64,000 nt of DNA from Aquabacterium sp. (GTDB taxonomy: Bacteria > Pseudomonadota > Gammaproteobacteria > Burkholderiales > Burkholderiaceae_C), in assembly GCA_030654395.1 (NCBI GenBank), contig JAURXM010000031.1, forward strand, positions 124,001 through 188,000, read 5' to 3'. Position 1 is the first letter of the stretch, and every line of letters begins with the position of its first letter. The position numbers were made by a program, and so were the translations under genes. Shown here piece by piece: positions 47,377 through 55,452 of the stretch. Below the pieces are notes generated by a model that was given only the letters and a program-made list of their open reading frames with translations, was not told where the DNA came from and ran no database searches.

Positions 47377-48072
47377 ATGTCTTTACACCGCCAGCAAAAG
47401 ATGGCTACTGAACTGGGGCGCTTCGAGCACAGCATGGGCGCGCGCCCTAGGCTCTTCATCGCGCTGGTTTTTGGCGCGGTCGTGGGGGTGTTGATGCCGC
47501 ACAGTGTGGCCGATCACAGCGTGGCGCGTGGGCTGATCGGCTGGAATGTGGGCGCCCTGCTGTACTTGATTTTGTCAGGGGTCATGATGGTTCGGTCGTC
47601 ACACGACCACATGCGCCAGCGTGCACTGCTGCAAGACGTGCGGCCTTGGTTGGTGCTGAGTTTGGTTGTGCTCGCCGCTCTGGTCAGCTTGGTGGCCATT
47701 GTGCTGGAGCTGGTCGTGGCACGGGAGTTCCATGGTCTGCCCAGGGCCCTGCATATGGCTCTGGCGGGTTTGACGATCGTCACCTCGTGGGCCTTCACAC
47801 ACACCATGTTTGCCTTGCACTACGCCCATGATTTTTACTTGGCGCAGGTGCGTGGTGAGCCGCCCGGCTTGCTGTTCCCTGGAACAGATCAGCCAGACTA
47901 CCTTGATTTTTTGTACGTCTCCTGTGTGATCGGCACATCCGGTCAAACAGCCGATGTGGCCTTTAGCAGCTCGGGCATGCGCCGCACAGGCTTGTTACAT
48001 TGCGTGCTCGCCTTTGCCTTTAACACCACCGTGTTGGCTTTGACCATTAACATCGCCGCTGGGCTGTTTTAG
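47377..48072 (+). CDS. DUF1345 family membrane protein
   Basis: The 231-residue protein has about five membrane helices and the DUF1345 pattern: RPRLFIALVFGAVVGVLMP near the start, FTHTMFALHYAHDFY, then PDYLDFLYVSCVIGTSGQTADV. The function is unknown. In that family the acidic/polar motif resembles the selectivity region of ion channels, but this is only a suggestion. ATG at 47401 (MATELG) is another possible start. It diverges from the hemolysin III gene. Confidence 0.85.
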   Translation: MSLHRQQKMATELGRFEHSMGARPRLFIALVFGAVVGVLMPHSVADHSVARGLIGWNVGALLYLILSGVMMVRSSHDHMRQRALLQDVRPWLVLSLVVLAALVSLVAIVLELVVAREFHGLPRALHMALAGLTIVTSWAFTHTMFALHYAHDFYLAQVRGEPPGLLFPGTDQPDYLDFLYVSCVIGTSGQTADVAFSSSGMRRTGLLHCVLAFAFNTTVLALTINIAAGLF

Positions 48073-48296
48073 CTCGATAGGCCCGATGAATAGCCGCTTA
48101 GCGGGTCAACGACACCGCTCATCCGGGGCGGCATTTAAGTGTGATGTGTTTACTTCCACGTGTAAACCCTGTTGTTGGGCGACTTGCCTGTGATCGGTCA
48201 TCTCTTTGAAAACCGTAGCAACAGAACGCTTTACAAGTGCCGTGTCTATTGCACAATAGCTTGCCCGACGTTTGCGGGTGCCACCTACATTCGACC

Positions 48297-48701
48297 ATGA
48301 ACAAAACCGAACTGATCCAGCACCTTGCTACCAAGCACACACTGACCAAGGCAGAAGCCGGTCGCATCCTCGAAACCTTGCTTGACGTGGTCGTGGCCTC
48401 TGTCAAGAAGGGCGATGCCGTCGTGATTCCAGGCTTTGGTTCTTTCAAACAGCACGCACGTGCAGCACGCAATGGCGTGAACCCAAGCACTGGCGCGAAG
48501 ATCAAGATCCTCGCCGCCAAGCTGCCTAAGTTCACGCCGGGCGCCACCTTCAAGGCGGCTGTTGATCCCAAAGCAGCTGCTCGCAAGGCTGCTGCCAAGC
48601 CAGCCGCCAAGCCAGCTGCTAAAAAGGCTGTGGCCAAGAAGGCCGCTAAACCTGCAGCCAAGCCAGCAGCGAAAAAAGCCGCAGCCAAGAAAGCCAAATA
48701 A
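48297..48701 (+). CDS. HU-family histone-like protein with Ala/Lys/Pro tail
   Basis: The 134-residue protein has a complete HU/IHF fold (residues 1-90: MNKTELIQHLATKH, then IPGFGSFKQHARAARNGVNP) followed by a basic low-complexity tail of repeated AAKPAAK and AAKKA units. Such HU proteins with histone-H1-like tails are common in betaproteobacteria. It should bind and bend DNA without sequence specificity, with the tail adding charge-driven condensation. The 224 bp before it (48073-48296) hold no gene I recognise. A clear intrinsic terminator follows at 48724. Confidence 0.92.
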   Translation: MNKTELIQHLATKHTLTKAEAGRILETLLDVVVASVKKGDAVVIPGFGSFKQHARAARNGVNPSTGAKIKILAAKLPKFTPGATFKAAVDPKAAARKAAAKPAAKPAAKKAVAKKAAKPAAKPAAKKAAAKKAK

Positions 48702-48723
48702 GGCTCAGTTGGCTTGCATAGAG

Positions 48724-48770
48724 GCCACCGGACGGACCATCCACAAGATGGCACCGCCGGTGGCTTTTGT
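48724..48770 (+). terminator. Rho-independent terminator of the HU gene
   Basis: The 8-bp stem GCCACCGG (48724-48731) pairs with CCGGTGGC (48757-48764). An inner hairpin CCATC/GATGG (48737-48751) closes part of the loop, and the run TTTTGTATTT follows. It starts 23 bp after the HU stop codon. Confidence 0.85.
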
Positions 48771-48780
48771 ATTTCTGCGC

Positions 48781-49653
48781 TCAGGTTGTTGAGGCATGGC
48801 GTGGGTAAGCTTGATCAACCCAATCTGGCCCTTTCCACAAAACGCGCAAGTCCTTGTGGCGCCACACGTCGCCCCACATGGCGAACCACTCGTCGAGGTT
48901 CAGACGCAAGGGGTTGAGCGTGGTGGGCTGGCGCGAGTTGATGCCGTACACGATCTTGCCCGCATCTCGCTCGTCCACGAAGGTGCCCAGCAGGCGATCC
49001 CAGATGATCAACACGCCGCCGAAGTTGGTGTCGGTCTGCTTGGGGTTGCTGCCGTGGTGAACGCGGTGGTGCGATGGCGTGTTGAAGATGGCCTCATACC
49101 AAGCGGGCATGCGTTGGATGACTTGGGTGTGGATGAAGAACTGGTAGAACAAGTTCAGCTCAATGGCCACGACAACCGACATTTTGTCAAAGCCTATCAA
49201 GGCCAATGGCACCCACCACAACAGGGCCAGCCCGCTCAGGTCTATCAGAAAGTTTTGACGCAAGGCGGTCGAGAAGTTGTAGCGCGTCGAGCTGTGGTGC
49301 GTCGCGTGCACAGACCAGCCGTATCTCACTTTGTGCATCATGTAATGCAGGCAGTAGAACAAAGCGTCTGTGATGAAGAACAGCAGCACGATCGTGGCCC
49401 ACTTGTTGGGTGGGGTGTACTGCAGGCCCCATTGGTGAACCGTGTCGTAGAACTGGGTGACAAAGATGGCGACCACCGCACCGTCCACCATTTTGTAGAC
49501 AAAGCCCATGGTGAGATTGGACATGGACTCTTTCAAGTCATAGGCGTTGTGAACCTGCTTGCGCCGCAAATAGGCGGCCTCAGCCAAGATGATGACTAAA
49601 AATACCGATCCGGCGATCAGCACGAAGGACAAGGCGTGAAGGATGTCATCCAT
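48781..49653 (-). CDS. Sterol desaturase / fatty acid hydroxylase family protein
   Basis: The 290-residue membrane protein has the di-iron histidine boxes HYMMH, HATHHS and HHRVHH in the usual order, with four or so membrane helices. Enzymes of this superfamily hydroxylate or desaturate lipids, sterols or carotenoids using oxygen and an electron donor. The exact substrate is unknown. The gene is divergent from an AraC-family regulator gene (49764) with 110 bp between starts, so lipid- or sterol-responsive regulation is plausible. Confidence 0.9.
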   Translation of the reverse strand: MDDILHALSFVLIAGSVFLVIILAEAAYLRRKQVHNAYDLKESMSNLTMGFVYKMVDGAVVAIFVTQFYDTVHQWGLQYTPPNKWATIVLLFFITDALFYCLHYMMHKVRYGWSVHATHHSSTRYNFSTALRQNFLIDLSGLALLWWVPLALIGFDKMSVVVAIELNLFYQFFIHTQVIQRMPAWYEAIFNTPSHHRVHHGSNPKQTDTNFGGVLIIWDRLLGTFVDERDAGKIVYGINSRQPTTLNPLRLNLDEWFAMWGDVWRHKDLRVLWKGPDWVDQAYPRHASTT

Positions 49654-49763
49654 GGGTGTGCTTCCTTTGATGTAGTGACATGGCGCTGATGCTCACTGTA
49701 GGCATTGCGGGTGCACATTGATGGACAATGGCTGCCTTTGTTTAAACTATCTATGCCAAATTC

Positions 49764-50759
49764 ATGAGCATGCTGGTTCGTGTCACGGGTGCTTGGACCC
49801 AACTCTTGGTTGACTGGCTCGATCGCGAGCACATGGCCGCGCCCACCATCAGGGCAAGTTTGGCCGCGTACACGCCAGACAGTGCGGTGCCTGTGTCCGT
49901 CTGGCGCGATTTATTGGCGCAGGCGCAGGCGCTCAGGCCCGATTGTGTGGCGCTGGGTTTGACCATGGGTGAGCGTGTGACACCGCGCCATGTGGGCGTG
50001 CTGGGCTATCTTGTGCTGGCCAGTGACAACCTCGGCGAGGCCTTGATGACCTACCAGCGGTACGAGCGTCTGTTCTATGGCGCTGATTTGGCTGAGGTGG
50101 TGATCACGGCTGACGAGGTCGAAATCCGCTGGCCAGATGGGGCTTTGGGTGTGACCGGCAACGAGTCTGGTATTGCCGCGCTCGTGTCTTTCTTGCGCAG
50201 GCAGATTCAATCGCCGCCGCCGCTGTCTAAGGTGGCCTTCACACACGATGTGGCGCCAGAAGTGGTGCGTGTTTACGAAGCCTTTTTCGGGTGCCCCGTT
50301 GAATTTGGCAGCGCCTACACCCGGGTGCGCTTCCCGGCGTCTTACCTGAGCATTCCCATGCCTCACCGCGAGCCAGGTCTGCGTGCCTTGCTCGATCAAC
50401 AAGCGCGTGCATTGCTTGATGCCTTGCCCGCGCCCAATGCCTTTGATCACGCGGTGCAGCAGTTGTTGGTGCGCTTGCTACCCGATGGCGAAGTGTCCGT
50501 GGACAAGGTGGCGCTGGCCCTGAACCAGTCAACCCGCACACTCCAGCGGCGCTTGGCAGAAAGTGGTTTCACCTGGCAACAATTGTTGGATCGCACACGT
50601 GAGCAACTGGCGCGCCAATACCTCGCCGACCATGTTTTGTCACTGGCCGAGATCGGCTTGCTACTCGGTTACAGCGAGCAAAGTGCCTTCACGAGGGCTT
50701 TTAAGCGGTGGACTGGCGTAACGCCCTTGGGTTTTCGGACGCAACATGCTCGCTTTTGA
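49764..50759 (+). CDS. AraC-family regulator with N-terminal ligand domain
   Basis: The 331-residue protein has an effector domain with LGLTMGERVTPRHVGVLGYLVL, the same motif as in the AraC protein at 29042, and C-terminal helix-turn-helix units (VSVDKVALALNQSTRTLQRR and LAEIGLLLGYSEQSAFTRAF). It is divergent from the desaturase-like gene and is its probable regulator. The start codon is ATG (MSMLVR), with a second in-frame ATG two codons downstream. Confidence 0.88.
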   Translation: MSMLVRVTGAWTQLLVDWLDREHMAAPTIRASLAAYTPDSAVPVSVWRDLLAQAQALRPDCVALGLTMGERVTPRHVGVLGYLVLASDNLGEALMTYQRYERLFYGADLAEVVITADEVEIRWPDGALGVTGNESGIAALVSFLRRQIQSPPPLSKVAFTHDVAPEVVRVYEAFFGCPVEFGSAYTRVRFPASYLSIPMPHREPGLRALLDQQARALLDALPAPNAFDHAVQQLLVRLLPDGEVSVDKVALALNQSTRTLQRRLAESGFTWQQLLDRTREQLARQYLADHVLSLAEIGLLLGYSEQSAFTRAFKRWTGVTPLGFRTQHARF

Positions 50760-50808
50760 GGGCCAAGACGGTTCACAATCGCACCTTTAGTTTAATTGCG
50801 ACCGACTC

Positions 50809-51573
50809 ATGTCCTCGACCCCTTCGGCACCTGCCGATCAAGCTGCTCAAGCCCACGACGCTGTGATGCCCGAAACCACTGAAGCCACTGAATCCACTGA
50901 GGTGGCTGCAGCCGCAGAATCCAGTGAGCCCGTGGTGGCCACCACCGCATCGGCACAGCCGCAGGAATCCCCTGCCGCCACAGCGGCCCGTTTGGCAGCG
51001 TTGTTCCCGGCTTTGTTTGCGGGTACCCCCAAGCCTTTGAAGTTGCGCATCCAGGTTGATATCCAAGAGCGCGCGCCGGGTGTCTTCACCAAGCAAGCGC
51101 TGTCGGCCTATTTCCGCCGTTATACGGGCGGCACGGCCTATTTGTTGGCGGTGTCAAAAGGCAAGCAGCGGTTTGACCTTGACGGCCAGCCTGCAGGCGA
51201 TTTGACCGAAGAGCACCGCAAGGTGGCCGCAGACGAGTTGACCCGTCGGCGCACCAATGCCAACGCCAAGCGCGAGTTGGATGAGCAGCAGCGCCATAAC
51301 CGCGCGACCTTGTTGCGCGATTTTGAAGCCACCAAGCTGACCACCCCCAACTTCTGCGCCCTCAAGGGTTTGCCGGTTGAGGCGCTGGATGGCCTGCTGG
51401 AGCTGGCGCGTGCCGATGCGTTGGAAGACGCACAACGGCCCGCTCGTCCTGAGCAAGCACGGCGCGACGGCCCTCGCGATGGTCCGCGTAACGGTCCACG
51501 CAATGACACACGCAATGGTCCGCGTGGCCCCCAAGGCGCGCGACCACCCCGTCGTGCTGAACCTTCGCGCTGA
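50809..51573 (+). CDS. proQ: ProQ/FinO-family RNA chaperone
   Basis: The 254-residue protein has a long acidic, Thr/Glu/Ala-rich N-terminal extension (about 1-60), a ProQ/FinO domain (about 60-170; LAALFPALFAGTPKPLKLRIQ, ALSAYFRRYTGGTAYLLAV, RFDLDGQPAG) and a C-terminal Arg/Gly/Pro tail with repeated RDGPR and RNGPR units. ProQ binds small RNAs and mRNA 3' ends. The tail has the charge pattern of an additional RNA-binding region, and the acidic extension is longer than in E. coli ProQ. The gene leads into a methyltransferase gene 12 bp downstream. Confidence 0.9.
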   Translation: MSSTPSAPADQAAQAHDAVMPETTEATESTEVAAAAESSEPVVATTASAQPQESPAATAARLAALFPALFAGTPKPLKLRIQVDIQERAPGVFTKQALSAYFRRYTGGTAYLLAVSKGKQRFDLDGQPAGDLTEEHRKVAADELTRRRTNANAKRELDEQQRHNRATLLRDFEATKLTTPNFCALKGLPVEALDGLLELARADALEDAQRPARPEQARRDGPRDGPRNGPRNDTRNGPRGPQGARPPRRAEPSR

Positions 51574-51585
51574 TCGCCGTCCAAG

Positions 51586-52887
51586 ATGAACCTGACTTCG
51601 GCTCTGCCCGACCGTGTTGCGGATGCCAACGTGGCCCAGCTTGCTCGCTTCCATGCGTTGTTGACCACGGCGCTCAGCCAAGGTCGTTGCCTCAAGGTTG
51701 TGATGGCGCACTACATGGGCGCGGACGCCGAGTTGGGCCCCGACGTGCAGCGCGTCATGGTGCGTCCGGTTGAGCTCAAGGGTGGCCTGCACCTGTCGTT
51801 CTTGTTGCGCTACCCCACCAAGGACATCACCAAAAACCTGTTGGTGGACGAGGGTGTCGCCTTGTTGATGAAGTGGGCACAGACCACCGCGTTTCGCAAT
51901 GCCCATTTGCACACGCCCACTGAAGAGGTGCAGTTGGCCTTCAGCAAAAAAGGCAAGGCCAGTCTGCGTATCGGCAAAGCGCATGTGTCAGAAGGCACAG
52001 CGCCAGCCGAGCCTGCTGGCCACAACCGCGATAAACACCGCTTCCTTGAGCTCTCTCGCCCCTTTCTGCATGAGCTGGGTGTGACCGATGCGCAGGGACA
52101 GTTGATCCCGGCCATGTCACGCAAGTGGAAGCAGATCAACAAGTTTGTTGAGGTGTTCTCGCACGCGCTGGAGCGCTCGCCTTTGGCCGATAAAAAGCAG
52201 ATCAACGTGGTCGACTTTGGTTCAGGCAAGGGCTACTTGACCTTTGCCATCCACGACTGGTTGCGCCATACCTTGGCACGTGAAGCCCAGGTCACAGGCG
52301 TGGAGCTGCGTGACGATCTGGTCAAGCTGTGCCAAGGCGTGATCAAGCGGCTGAGCTTGTCCGGCATGGACTATGAGCAAGGCGATGTGCGCGACTACCA
52401 CCCTGCTGCGCTCAACGTGATGATCGCCCTGCACGCCTGTGATGTGGCCACCGATTACGCCATCCATCTGGGCATCCGGGCCGGGGCTGAGATCATCATG
52501 TGCTCGCCCTGCTGCCACAAACAGATCCGCCCGCAGCTGCTCAGCCCGCATCCGCTCAGGCCTATTCTTCAGCACGGCATCCATCTGGGGCAAGAGGCCG
52601 AGATGCTGACCGACGGGCTGCGTGCCTTGCTGCTTGACGCGGCCGGGTATGACACGCAGGTCTTTGAGTTCATCTCCTTGGAGCACACCAACAAGAACAA
52701 GATGATCTTGGCCGTCAAGCGTGATCAAGCGACATCGCCTGATGAGGTGATCCAGCAGATCAAGGACATCAAAGCCTTTTATGGCATCAAAGAGCACTGC
52801 TTGGAGAGCTTGCTCAAGGCGGATGGGCTTGTCCCAATAGGGATGCCCCTTCTTGGCGCAGACACCGGAATACCACCAAGCCTGTGA
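51586..52887 (+). CDS. Methyltransferase of the Methyltransf_32 type
   Basis: The 433-residue protein has the SAM motif VVDFGSGKGYLTFAIHDW (about residues 208-225), a middle segment LNVMIALHACDVATDYAI, and the conserved CSPCCHKQIRP near residue 310. This set marks the Methyltransf_32 family, whose members include rRNA- and tRNA-directed or protein methyltransferases of uncertain target. An RNA substrate is plausible beside ProQ. The last twenty or so residues (KADGLVPIGMPLLGADTG) may be poorly conserved. Confidence 0.82.
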   Translation: MNLTSALPDRVADANVAQLARFHALLTTALSQGRCLKVVMAHYMGADAELGPDVQRVMVRPVELKGGLHLSFLLRYPTKDITKNLLVDEGVALLMKWAQTTAFRNAHLHTPTEEVQLAFSKKGKASLRIGKAHVSEGTAPAEPAGHNRDKHRFLELSRPFLHELGVTDAQGQLIPAMSRKWKQINKFVEVFSHALERSPLADKKQINVVDFGSGKGYLTFAIHDWLRHTLAREAQVTGVELRDDLVKLCQGVIKRLSLSGMDYEQGDVRDYHPAALNVMIALHACDVATDYAIHLGIRAGAEIIMCSPCCHKQIRPQLLSPHPLRPILQHGIHLGQEAEMLTDGLRALLLDAAGYDTQVFEFISLEHTNKNKMILAVKRDQATSPDEVIQQIKDIKAFYGIKEHCLESLLKADGLVPIGMPLLGADTGIPPSL

Positions 52888-52924
52888 ATGCGCCCCTTGG
52901 GCGGTATATCGAGGGTACGCAAGG

Positions 52925-53134
52925 ATGTCTACTGACGAAGTCCAAGCCACCCTGCATGCGCTCAGCTCCAGCCAGATCTTGATCTTGCGGGATATCAATG
53001 AATGGAGTGCACCAGAAGCGGCCGACTACCCCGGCATCACCGTCGAGGCAGCCAAGAGCCGTCTTCATCGCGCCCGCAACCTGATGAAGCCGCGCTTGAT
53101 GGCGGGGTGCTATTCGGCGGGGGATGCCTGTTGA
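52925..53134 (+). pseudogene. C-terminal fragment of an ECF sigma factor
   Basis: A 69-codon frame gives LHALSSSQILILRDINEWSA then PGITVEAAKSRLHRARNLMK, the region 4 helix-turn-helix of ECF sigma factors. Regions 1 and 2 are absent, and the frame begins just after the methyltransferase stop. The usual LGI before VEAVKSRL is PGI here. An isolated region 4 has no promoter-melting part, so it is most likely a relic of a lost sigma gene. Confidence 0.65.
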
Positions 53135-53227
53135 AATCTTGGCATCGACGGCACTAGCTAGTTTTTTCGTCCGCGCAAGCACAAATGGGGCCTAGTCATC
53201 GCCGCGCTGATCCGCTACAGTGTAGGC

Positions 53228-53467
53228 ATGGCACCAACTGTTGTCCGAGACGGCTCTTTCCGTCTGTTTTTCTTCTCACGGGAAGAGTTGCGCATCCACG
53301 TACATGTCGCACATCCGGATGGAGAGGCCAAGTTCTGGCTCACGCCCAGTGTCTCCGTCGCAACATCTACCGGTCTATCCTCTCGCCAATTGAACGAAGC
53401 ACAAGCGATTGTCGAAGTTCATCTCAAGGAAGTTCAAGATGCTTGGAATCATCACTTCGGCTCCTGA
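53228..53467 (+). CDS. DUF4160 family small protein
   Basis: The 79-residue protein matches DUF4160: MAPTVVRDGSFRLFFFSREE then IHVHVAHPDGEAKFWLTP. Genes of this type are usually paired with DUF2442 genes, as here, and such pairs have been proposed as toxin-antitoxin-like modules without firm proof. Its end overlaps the partner gene by 29 bp. Both genes are small and intact, in a patch of broken genes. Confidence 0.8.
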   Translation: MAPTVVRDGSFRLFFFSREELRIHVHVAHPDGEAKFWLTPSVSVATSTGLSSRQLNEAQAIVEVHLKEVQDAWNHHFGS

Positions 53468-53690
53468 GGTCACGCATGTGTCCAAGCACGGTTTTTGGCT
53501 GCTGCTCGACAACGAGGAACTTTTGCTTCCTTTTGAGCAGTTCCCATGGTTCAAAAAAGCCACCATTGAGCAGTTGTCTGATGTACAGCTGCCAGCCGCT
53601 GACCACCTCTATTGGCCACGCCTTGACGTTGACCTGTCAGTTGCCTCCATTCGCAAGCCCTCAGACTTTCCGCTGATCTCACACGTGTGA
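53439..53690 (+). CDS. DUF2442 family small protein
   Basis: The 83-residue protein starts MLGIITSAPEVTHVSKHGFW and continues LLLDNEELLLPFEQFPWFKKA and YWPRLDVDLSVASI, which fits DUF2442. It overlaps the DUF4160 gene by 29 bp, so the two are coupled. It may be the antitoxin-like partner; DNA binding has not been shown for this sequence. A stop at 53688 is followed directly by the PEP-CTERM remnant frame. Confidence 0.8.
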   Translation: MLGIITSAPEVTHVSKHGFWLLLDNEELLLPFEQFPWFKKATIEQLSDVQLPAADHLYWPRLDVDLSVASIRKPSDFPLISHV

Positions 53691-53741
53691 TCAATCTCCT
53701 TCAAGTCGAGGTACTCGCCGTCTGAAGCGACATATCAGTTC

Positions 53742-53921
53742 ATGTTCGATGACGGATCAACTCGGAATTATCAGTTTTCTGTTCCGTACTCGCCAATGGC
53801 CCAAGCCGCTGGGTACACACGTTTGTCCGCCACTGTTCCGGAACCAGCTGCAATCTACCTGACTGTGTTGGGGTTGGTGGCGTGCGTTGCTGCAAAAAGG
53901 CATCGCAAAATGGCTAACTGA
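53742..53921 (+). pseudogene. Truncated PEP-CTERM protein, C-terminal tail only
   Basis: A 59-codon frame contains YQFSVPYSPMAQAAGYTRLS then VPEP, a hydrophobic stretch AAIYLTVLGLVACVAA and the basic end KRHRKMAN. This is the classic PEP-CTERM sorting signal: VPEP, membrane segment, Arg/Lys cluster. There is no signal peptide, and the frame opens directly after the DUF2442 stop, so only the tail of a former exported protein remains. Confidence 0.7.
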
Positions 53922-53976
53922 TCGTTGCACGCGCAAGCGGTGAACTTGGCGGTAGGCGCCACCAAAACCACACGGC

Positions 53977-54717
53977 TTAGAGCCCTGCGGCAGCCATCTC
54001 TGCCCCCGATTGAGCCAGCCAGACCTTCAGGCGTTGGCGCTCAAGCAGGCCGAGTTTGGGGCCTTCGTTGCTGGGCAAATGCCGCGCTGCCCAAAAGCTG
54101 CTGTTGGCCGCATCGATTTTGCGCAGCACGGTGTCTTGCACATGTTTGAGCTTGACCACCCGTGCGCCCAAGCCCAGTGCACGCGCCAGTTGACCAGAGG
54201 TTTCAAGTTGGCTAAAGCAATCGCCACGAAGCTGGTTGAGCACCAAGACGTAGCGTAACCGGTCTCCGAAGCGATCGAGCAAGCGTGCCAGTAAATCGAC
54301 GGAGTCGCGCCCTGTGTCCATCACGTGCCAGTAGTTCACCGTGACGCCGGTTTCGTGCGCCAGTTCGAGTACGCCTGATTCATCCATCCACGCGGCCAAT
54401 GCATCGTGGGTTTGCGCGGCCAGATCGACCAGCACGCGCTGGCCTGGGTGTTCAACGGCACGCTCCATGATCGCGTCAAGTGCCTCCAAGCTATCGACCA
54501 ACGCAGGTGATGCGTAATCGGCGTAAAAGCGCATCAGGGCACCGTGCGATCGATCGGTGTCAAAGCCTGTGAAGGCGATGCCGCGGTCAATCAGCTGTTG
54601 CGCAATCAGGCGTGAGACGAGTGATTTGCCAACCCCGCCTTTTTCTCCGCCTATGAAGTGGACAACAGAGGGGCCAAGGGCGGCCACGGCTGCATCTGGA
54701 GGTGTGATCAAGGTCAT
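53977..54717 (-). CDS. Orphan ParA/MinD-like P-loop ATPase
   Basis: The 246-residue protein carries the deviant Walker A motif FIGGEKGGVGKS (Lys at the second position, typical of the ParA/MinD superfamily) and Walker B-like VLVDLAAQ. A C-terminal RLKVWL segment may be amphipathic. No ParB, McdB or similar partner is adjacent. The residue after Walker A and the DTDRSHGAL segment resemble ParA-like proteins that position cargo or control mobile elements. The start at MTLITPP was chosen because residues before it have no similarity. It diverges from cynS, with 143 bp between the two starts. Confidence 0.78.
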   Translation of the reverse strand: MTLITPPDAAVAALGPSVVHFIGGEKGGVGKSLVSRLIAQQLIDRGIAFTGFDTDRSHGALMRFYADYASPALVDSLEALDAIMERAVEHPGQRVLVDLAAQTHDALAAWMDESGVLELAHETGVTVNYWHVMDTGRDSVDLLARLLDRFGDRLRYVLVLNQLRGDCFSQLETSGQLARALGLGARVVKLKHVQDTVLRKIDAANSSFWAARHLPSNEGPKLGLLERQRLKVWLAQSGAEMAAAGL

Positions 54718-54860
54718 AAGCTGTGACAAGTAGTGGACGAGCTGATCGCAGCACGGTTCGTGCCAGCCAGCTGAGGCGTGGCCTCGCGCGGCATTGAGCA
54801 CAGATTTTGCATGTGCCCGTGCTCACCTATCAACCGACACACACGTTTGAGGAGCCCAGC

Positions 54861-55304
54861 ATGAACCGTCAAGACGTCACTGACCAGATCATCCAAGCCA
54901 AGGTCAAAAAAGGACTCAAGTGGACTTACGTTGCCACCAAAGTAGGGTTAAGCAAGGAGTGGGTGACGGCTGGCTGCTTGGGCCAGATGGCTTTCACGCC
55001 TCAGCAGGCTGCTACGGTGGCTGAGGCGTTTGATTTGTCGGACGAAGCCAGGCTATGGCTGCAAGAAGCGCCCTATAAAGGCTCGTTGCCATCCGATGTG
55101 CCGACCGATCCGTTGATTCACCGCTTCTATGAGTTGATCAACGTCTACGGGAGCACCTTCAAAGCGTTGATCCACGAAGAGTTCGGCGACGGCATCATGA
55201 GCGCCATCGATTTCAAGATGGATTTGCAGCGTGAACCTGACCCAGCTGGCGATCGCGTCAGCATCACGATGTCGGGTAAGTTTTTGCCTTACAAAACCTA
55301 TTGA
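54861..55304 (+). CDS. cynS: Cyanate hydratase (cyanase)
   Basis: The 147-residue protein contains the catalytic residues at family spacing: R88 and E91 in PLIHRFYELINVYG and S114 in GIMSAIDF, equal to R96, E99 and S122 of the E. coli enzyme. The N-terminal helix-turn-helix-like part (WTYVATKVGLSKEWVTAGCLG) is normal for CynS. It converts cyanate and bicarbonate to ammonia and carbon dioxide and assembles as a decamer. GAGGAG lies 6 bp before the ATG. There is no cynR or cynT beside it. The gap after it (55305-55452) holds a 25-codon GST-like frame from 55379 that I do not trust. Confidence 0.95.
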   Translation: MNRQDVTDQIIQAKVKKGLKWTYVATKVGLSKEWVTAGCLGQMAFTPQQAATVAEAFDLSDEARLWLQEAPYKGSLPSDVPTDPLIHRFYELINVYGSTFKALIHEEFGDGIMSAIDFKMDLQREPDPAGDRVSITMSGKFLPYKTY

Positions 55305-55452
55305 CTGCTAGATGAGTGGTCTGAGCTGAGCAGGCCTCTGGGGGGGCTATGATCGTTGCCAACTAAAATGGCCCGACCATGATCACTCTGTACACCTTCG
55401 GCGCCGTATTTTTCAAGGCGCGCATGCTGCAGCGTTTCCCCCCCAGCTTGAG

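Noticed and set aside
48119-48754. Minus-strand Ala-rich frame over the HU gene
   Set aside because: It mirrors the low-complexity Ala/Lys tail of HU and contains no domain.
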